From Lentzea tibetensis (lineage in GTDB: Bacteria; Actinomycetota; Actinomycetes; Mycobacteriales; Pseudonocardiaceae), in contig NZ_VOBR01000014.1 of NCBI RefSeq assembly GCF_007845675.1, positions 1 through 64,000 on the forward strand: DNA of 64,000 nucleotides, given 5' to 3'. Made by a program: the position numbers and the translations under genes. How positions within the stretch are numbered: the stretch's first letter is position 1; each line of letters begins with the position of its first letter. This document shows positions 60,163-64,000 of the stretch, piece by piece. The notes under the pieces were generated by a model. It saw only the letters and a program-made list of their open reading frames with translations, had not been told where the DNA came from and did not search any database.

Positions 60163-60178
60163 GTGAACGAGCGTTCAC
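60163..60178. promoter_or_regulatory. TetR-type operator palindrome
   Basis: GTGAACG-AG-CGTTCAC, a perfect 7-bp inverted repeat with 2-base centre typical of TetR-family sites, 25 bases upstream of the SRPBCC start. No TetR gene is in the window. Confidence 0.6.
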
Positions 60179-60372
60179 CAGCATCCTCGCCCAGTCAATG
60201 TGTGGGTAGTGTGCCGAGCACCTGAGCTGTCTGTCACGACGGCCCCGGCTTCCCATGCTCATCCCGGCCGCCACCACGCGGGTGCTCTGTCCTAACAGGA
60301 CGACCGGTGGTGAGCGTGATCGCGTTCAGTGACATCAGCAGGCTGAAACCTCGATTTGGCTACGGTGGTGGC

Positions 60373-60825
60373 GTGATCGACGACCAGGAAGTCAACGCGG
60401 ACGACGGTCTCGACTGCACGCTGTTGACCGTGACGAGCGCTCTGGCCGAGCGCTACCCCGAGGCGAGGATCGTCGGGGCGGCGAACATCGACCGCGGGGA
60501 GAACCACGACGAGACCGCTGTTCACCTGCCCGGTGGACTGAAGCTGCACACCGAAGGTTGGCCCGCCGCCGGTCAGTTCTACATCGATGGTGACCCGCAC
60601 GCCGTCGTGAGCGCGCTCGGCATCAGCGCTGAAGTCCTCGCTTCGGCCTACATCGACCTCGGCGAGGAGCAGTGGACCGTTCCCTGGGAGCACTTCGGCC
60701 GTCAGCTGCTGGATCCGTACAACCCATGGGGCTTCGCGGAACTCAAGATGTCTCTCTTCCGCGTGCGCCACACCGAAGAAGCCATGCTCCACATGGAAGA
60801 CATCTGGCTGGCCGCCGTGGACTAG
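60373..60825 (+). CDS. Conserved-looking protein of unknown function
   Basis: 150 aa, cytoplasmic, acidic, no recognised domain. Composition and third-position GC support coding. GTG 60373 is chosen because TACGGT ends 6 bases before it; an in-frame extension to 60307 has poor codon bias. Segments such as LKLHTEGWPAAGQFYIDGD and WTVPWEHFGRQLLDPYNPWG suggest a compact alpha/beta protein. No operon partner. Confidence 0.65.
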   Translation: MIDDQEVNADDGLDCTLLTVTSALAERYPEARIVGAANIDRGENHDETAVHLPGGLKLHTEGWPAAGQFYIDGDPHAVVSALGISAEVLASAYIDLGEEQWTVPWEHFGRQLLDPYNPWGFAELKMSLFRVRHTEEAMLHMEDIWLAAVD

Positions 60826-60928
60826 TCGCGGCGCGCCTGCAGCCACCGGGTTGGTCATTCGACGAACAACTCGTGGAGACGGCCGACCACCGCGCATCGG
60901 GTACATCGCTCCGCGTGTCGCGAATGTT

Positions 60929-60940
60929 TCGTCTAGACCA
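60929..60940. promoter_or_regulatory. DasR-like (dre) palindrome before the tachylectin-like gene
   Basis: TCGTCTAGACCA matches 11 of 12 positions of the DasR site TGGTCTAGACCA (core GTCTAGAC, 60931-60938). It lies 80 bases before the start of a secreted lectin predicted to bind N-acetylated sugars, which fits DasR, the GlcNAc-responsive regulator. Confidence 0.45.
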
Positions 60941-61019
60941 CAAAGCGGTTGTGACCTGCGGCTCGGGCGCGTAAGGATGGAGTCGTCTGACGAAGACAGA
61001 ACTCTGGGGGAATTGAACA

Positions 61020-61820
61020 GTGCGATTCAAGCGTGCAATGACGGCTGTCCTGGGTCTGGCGGCGGCGCTGTCCGTCGTGACGGGCGTTCCAGCTTCCGCT
61101 GAGGGGCACGACTACCTGCCGTCGGGCGGGGTCGAGCGCAAGCAGGACGTTCAGGCCAGCACCACCGACGGCAACTCCTACATGGAGATCAACTCTGCCG
61201 GTCAGCTGGTTCTGTGGCGTCGTACCGGCGAGACCTTCTACGGTGAGGTTCGCGGGTCCGACTGGAACAACACGCGGATCATCTCCACGCTGTCCGCGAA
61301 CAGCTTCCTCGAGGTCAAGGGTGATGGGCGCCTGGCCAAGTGGACGTGGAACGGCGGCACCTACATCCAGCAGATCGTCGGCTCGGGCTGGAACAACGCC
61401 CGCCTGGTGACCGGTGTCTCCGCCAACAAGTTCCTGGAGATCAACCAGCAGGGCAACCTCGTCCTGTGGACGTTCGACGCCGCGAACAACCTGTTCGCGA
61501 CGGTGCGCGGCACGGGCTGGGAGAACACCAAGAGCATCACCGGGCTCGGTGACCTCGACTTCATGGAGGTCAAGGGCGCCGACCCGCAGGGCGTCAGCGC
61601 GCTGTCCGAGTGGATCGACTTCAACGGTCTGCAGGAGACCAAGTTCGAGGGTTCCGACTTCTCGCGGGCTCGTCTCATGGCGGGTACGGACGTCAACCAC
61701 TTCGTCGTGATCGACGGTGTCGACGGCACTCTGCTGGAGTTCACCTACACCGAGTCCGACAACACCTGGCACGTCGCACTCCGCGGCAGCGGCTGGGGCG
61801 GTACGCGACTGATCGGCTGA
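61020..61820 (+). CDS. Secreted tachylectin-2-like beta-propeller lectin
   Basis: 266 aa. Signal peptide with cleavage near PASA-EG (about residue 28). About five repeats of 45-47 residues follow, each with a GSGWNN(T/A)R-type block (RGSDWNNTR, GSGWNNAR, GTGWENTK, GSDFSRAR, GSGWGGTR) and a SANxFLE(V/I) strand. This is the layout of tachylectin-2, a five-bladed propeller binding GlcNAc/GalNAc. GTG 61020 behind GGGGGA. Exported sugar-binding protein; role unknown. Confidence 0.8.
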   Translation: MRFKRAMTAVLGLAAALSVVTGVPASAEGHDYLPSGGVERKQDVQASTTDGNSYMEINSAGQLVLWRRTGETFYGEVRGSDWNNTRIISTLSANSFLEVKGDGRLAKWTWNGGTYIQQIVGSGWNNARLVTGVSANKFLEINQQGNLVLWTFDAANNLFATVRGTGWENTKSITGLGDLDFMEVKGADPQGVSALSEWIDFNGLQETKFEGSDFSRARLMAGTDVNHFVVIDGVDGTLLEFTYTESDNTWHVALRGSGWGGTRLIG

Positions 61821-61837
61821 TCAACAGCTGACGTAGA

Positions 61838-61873
61838 GCGGGCCTCGACCGGCAGCGGTCGGGGCCCGCTTTT
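61838..61873 (+). terminator. Terminator between lectin and Excalibur genes
   Basis: Arms GCGGGCCTCGACC (61838-61850) and GGTCGGGGCCCGC (61857-61869) with one T-G pair, loop GGCAGC, then TTTT. Terminates the lectin transcript and sits at the 3' end of the convergent gene. Confidence 0.85.
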
Positions 61874-61876
61874 CGT

Positions 61877-62779
61877 TCACTCGCAGGCGATTCCGTCCTT
61901 GTCGCTGTCCAGGCCGTAGATGTCCGTGCCGGTCACGCGGATCGGGCCGGACACGTACGCGGGGCCGTTGCCGCTGCCGCCCGCGCAGTCCACGTCGCTC
62001 GCGATCGGGACGCAGCCGCTGTAGTTGGAGTCGCACGTCGGCTGAGGCTGAGGCTGGGGCTTGGGTTGCGGCTGAGCTGCCGGAGGCGGCGGAGCCGGGG
62101 TGTTGACCGGGTTCTGGGCCACAGGCGGCGGAGCCACCGGCGGGGCAACAGTGGTGGTCGTCGTCGTAGGCGCAACAGTCGTTGTGGTGGAAGAAGTTGT
62201 GGTGGTGGAAGAAGTAGTTGCGGTCGTCTCGTAGGTCGACGTGGCCAGCTGGGCGGCGGGAGTCGTCGACGGGGAGTCGTTGTCCGTGCTGGCCAGTGCC
62301 GCCACGAAGATCAGGGCGATGACCGCCGCGGCGATCCACTTCGGCGCCTGGGACGAGCTGCGGCGCACCGGCGGTGGCACGTGCGCCACCGGCGGAGCGG
62401 GTAGCGGAATCACGACGTTGCCGTTGCGCGGCAAGCGGAGCAGCACCTCGATGCCGCGGTTGCCCCACTGGATCAACGCTTGGCAGCCGGGACGGGCGCC
62501 GCGCGCGGTGAGCTGGGCGACGAGTGGTGCGTAGCGCTGCGACATGAGGTGGGTCAGCGAACCGACGCGCTGGCCGTCCAGTCTGACCTCGATGGCGCGC
62601 TGACCGCGGTACTTGCCCGACGCGATGACGCACCAGGCGAGCTCGACGACCACGTGGCGCTGCATCCCCTGCGCCACGGGGAAACGGGCCAGTGCGGCCT
62701 GGTGGTGCTCCTCGCCGATGACGGTCACCATCACCTCGGATTCGAGCATCACGAGACCGGCAGGCGAGTTTTCGATCAC
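61877..62779 (-). CDS. Membrane-anchored Excalibur-domain protein
   Basis: 300 aa. Cytoplasmic N-terminal domain of about 115 residues (SGKYRGQRAIEVRLDGQRVG, LTHLMSQRYAP) of a type common in actinobacteria, one membrane helix (APKWIAAAVIALIFVAALAS), a Thr/Ser- then Pro/Gln-rich stalk, and a C-terminal Excalibur calcium-binding motif (SDVDCAGGSGNGPAY, YGLDSDKDGIACE). The stalk codons include iterated GTGGTGGAAGAAG-like units. GTG 62779 behind GGAG at 6 bases; longer frames are rejected. Probably a surface protein tied to calcium; function unknown. Confidence 0.75.
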   Translation of the reverse strand: MIENSPAGLVMLESEVMVTVIGEEHHQAALARFPVAQGMQRHVVVELAWCVIASGKYRGQRAIEVRLDGQRVGSLTHLMSQRYAPLVAQLTARGARPGCQALIQWGNRGIEVLLRLPRNGNVVIPLPAPPVAHVPPPVRRSSSQAPKWIAAAVIALIFVAALASTDNDSPSTTPAAQLATSTYETTATTSSTTTTSSTTTTVAPTTTTTTVAPPVAPPPVAQNPVNTPAPPPPAAQPQPKPQPQPQPTCDSNYSGCVPIASDVDCAGGSGNGPAYVSGPIRVTGTDIYGLDSDKDGIACE

Positions 62780-62876
62780 GGGTGACTCCAGTCGAAGGCG
62801 ACGTGTGCACGGTGCATCGCGCGGGACCGGAGGAGCCGTTACGAGGTGACTCGAAAGTGTCATAGGGCTTTGTGAT

Positions 62877-62965
62877 CGGTAACAACGGACCGAAGAAGAA
62901 TCTGGGGAGATTCCGAGCACCACGCCAGTGATCTGACCCCACGATGTGACTGACCGGTAACAACG
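62877..62965. repeat. Direct repeat CGGTAACAACG in the divergent spacer
   Basis: Eleven identical bases at 62877-62887 and 62955-62965, the second 14 bases before the GDSL gene. The 200-base divergent spacer otherwise holds no gene. Could be binding sites for a shared regulator. Confidence 0.35.
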
Positions 62966-62979
62966 ACGTGGAGGTCGGG

Positions 62980-63813
62980 ATGCGGCGACTCGTGGCAGTG
63001 CTGCTGGCGGGCGGGCTGGCGATGACGGTGACACCCGCGCACGCGCAGGGTGAGCTGGAATACGTGGCGCTGGGCGACTCCGCCGCCGCCGGGCCGCTCA
63101 TCCCCACGCAGGACCCGAACCTGCTGTGCCTGCGGTCGAACCGCGACTACCCGGCCGTCGCGGCCAAGGCACTGCAGGCGAAGCTCACCGACGTCTCCTG
63201 TTCCGGCGCCACGACGGACGACCTCGCCAACCGGCGGTTCGGCATCCTCGCGCCGCAGTTCGACGCCATCAAGCCGAGCACCGACCTGGTCTCCGTCACG
63301 ATCGGCGCCAACGACATCGGGCTGTTCCAGACGGCGTTGTCGTGCATCAACTTCCTGCCCGAACCCGTCGGCATCTCGTGCGCTGACCGGTTCACCGCGG
63401 GTGGCAGGGACCAGCTCGCCGAGGCCGTCGACGCGTGGGCGCCGAACTTCGGCCAGGCGCTCGACGAGATCCAGAAGCGGTCACCGCAAGCCAAGATCGT
63501 GGTCACCGGGTACGGCACGTACGTGCGGCACAACGGTTGCCACCCGATCCAGCCGGTGTGGGCGCGCGACGCCAACTACCTGCAGAGCGTGATGAGCCGG
63601 ATCTCCTTGCACAGCAAGGAAGAGGCTGCCAAGCGCAACGCCGTGTTCGTCGACTTCGCCGCCGTCACGGTCGGGCACGACATCTGCGCCGCGCCGAAGG
63701 ACCGGTACCTCGAAGGACTCATCCCCACGACCATCGCGGCACCGCTGCACCCGAACGCGCAGGGCATGGTGGCGTTCGGCAACGCCGTCGCCGCCGCGGC
63801 TAACGGCGGTTGA
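62980..63813 (+). CDS. Secreted SGNH/GDSL hydrolase
   Basis: 277 aa. Signal peptide (cleavage after PAHA, about residue 22). Block I ALGDSAAAG (nucleophile Ser), block III GANDIG (oxyanion Asn), block V HPNAQG (His), so the SGNH set is complete; three conserved Cys pairs suggest disulfides as in Streptomyces lipases. Likely a lipase or esterase acting outside the cell. ATG 62980 behind GGAGG. Convergent with the PucR-type gene, overlapping by 14 bases. Confidence 0.92.
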   Translation: MRRLVAVLLAGGLAMTVTPAHAQGELEYVALGDSAAAGPLIPTQDPNLLCLRSNRDYPAVAAKALQAKLTDVSCSGATTDDLANRRFGILAPQFDAIKPSTDLVSVTIGANDIGLFQTALSCINFLPEPVGISCADRFTAGGRDQLAEAVDAWAPNFGQALDEIQKRSPQAKIVVTGYGTYVRHNGCHPIQPVWARDANYLQSVMSRISLHSKEEAAKRNAVFVDFAAVTVGHDICAAPKDRYLEGLIPTTIAAPLHPNAQGMVAFGNAVAAAANGG

Positions 63814-64000
63814 GCCGGGAGGCCATGGCCGCGGTCAGCAGCGCGATGTCGCTGACGCTCGACGGGTCGAGGCCGGTGAGCTCGGAGATCTTGCGCAGCC
63901 GGTAGTCCACGGTGTTCGGGTGCACGTGCAGCTCGGTGGCCGTCGGGCGACGACTTCCCCGGCGCAGGAACGTCTCCAGGGTGAGCAGCAGGTCGTCGTC
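63800..64000 (-). CDS. PucR-family regulator, C-terminal part only
   Basis: The window cuts the gene; 66 codons to the TAG at 63800-63802 are visible. They form the PucR C-terminal helix-turn-helix: TLETFLRRGSRRPTATEL, HVHPNTVDYRLRKISELTGL, then a terminal helix ending ASRLNRR. Regulators of this family control purine or amino-acid catabolism and similar pathways. The rest lies right of the window. Confidence 0.85.
   Translation of the reverse strand, partial: DDDLLLTLETFLRRGSRRPTATELHVHPNTVDYRLRKISELTGLDPSSVSDIALLTAAMASRLNRR

Overview
The window is a strongly GC-rich actinobacterial chromosome segment. Gene content and order point to the Pseudonocardiaceae (Lentzea/Saccharothrix/Lechevalieria-like); this is inferred from synteny and protein style, not from a search. 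The left two thirds follow a backbone known from Mycobacterium tuberculosis Rv0981-Rv1009: rpfB, tatD, metG; rsmI and the protein O-mannosyltransferase, divergent; glpR(sepX), rimJ-type acetyltransferase, glp, galU; 5-formyltetrahydrofolate cyclo-ligase, an HrcA-type (CIRCE) FmdB zinc-ribbon gene, a SAF gene, mscL; a Mog/MoaB protein; a two-component system; an HtrA/PepD protease; lepB; and an MprA/MprB-like pair.

Layout. 1-4500: rpfB-tatD-metG, all leftward, rpfB behind a long structured leader. 4500-9340: a secreted M23 peptidase/lectin, a broken ArsR-type regulator gene, a PadR regulator with a palindromic operator and its ABC exporter, and an alpha/beta hydrolase. 9330-17950: rsmI/pmt, an ECF sigma/anti-sigma pair divergent from a secreted membrane-anchored protein, a Ser/Thr kinase with an inverted domain order, a secreted SMP-30-like protein, small genes and a gene remnant. 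17930-27700: tRNA-Ala and the division/cell-envelope/stress block listed above. 27720-36420: a galactoside locus, with GH42 beta-galactosidase, DeoR regulator and galT leftward, and ABC binding protein, two permeases and a GH36 alpha-galactosidase rightward. 36480-36860 holds a decayed ISAs1-type transposase. 37000-50150: lepB, mprAB-like genes, a TRIC-type channel, a natural cytochrome P450-methyltransferase fusion, metabolic genes, bluB, a TPR-GGDEF protein, a repeat-rich convergent spacer, an orphan response regulator and a peptidoglycan amidase. 50277-53477 encodes a giant secreted Ntn-hydrolase (penicillin-acylase family) with a discoidin domain.

The most unusual part is 53569-59209, six leftward, translationally coupled genes ending next to tRNA-Arg: an SPFH-like/WWLQRN protein, an FkbM methyltransferase, a CRP-type cyclic-nucleotide-binding regulator, a class III nucleotidyl-cyclase-like protein with a RHIM/amyloid-like tail, a degenerate-P-loop NTPase-like protein with helical repeats, and a shorter paralogue of the first gene. 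The cyclase tail and the NTPase head carry the same 15-residue motif on either side of an ATGA gene junction. I propose this as a candidate nucleotide-signalling or conflict system. The right end holds SRPBCC, tachylectin-like, Excalibur and GDSL proteins and the 3' end of a PucR-type regulator.

Regulatory sites that can be read directly include a CIRCE element, two DasR-like (dre) palindromes, a PadR operator pair, an OmpR-type direct repeat before mprA (with a weaker version before htrA), a symmetric ECF-type divergent promoter, a TetR-like operator, and many genes whose start codon lies 6-8 bases after a TANNNT box (predicted leaderless mRNAs).
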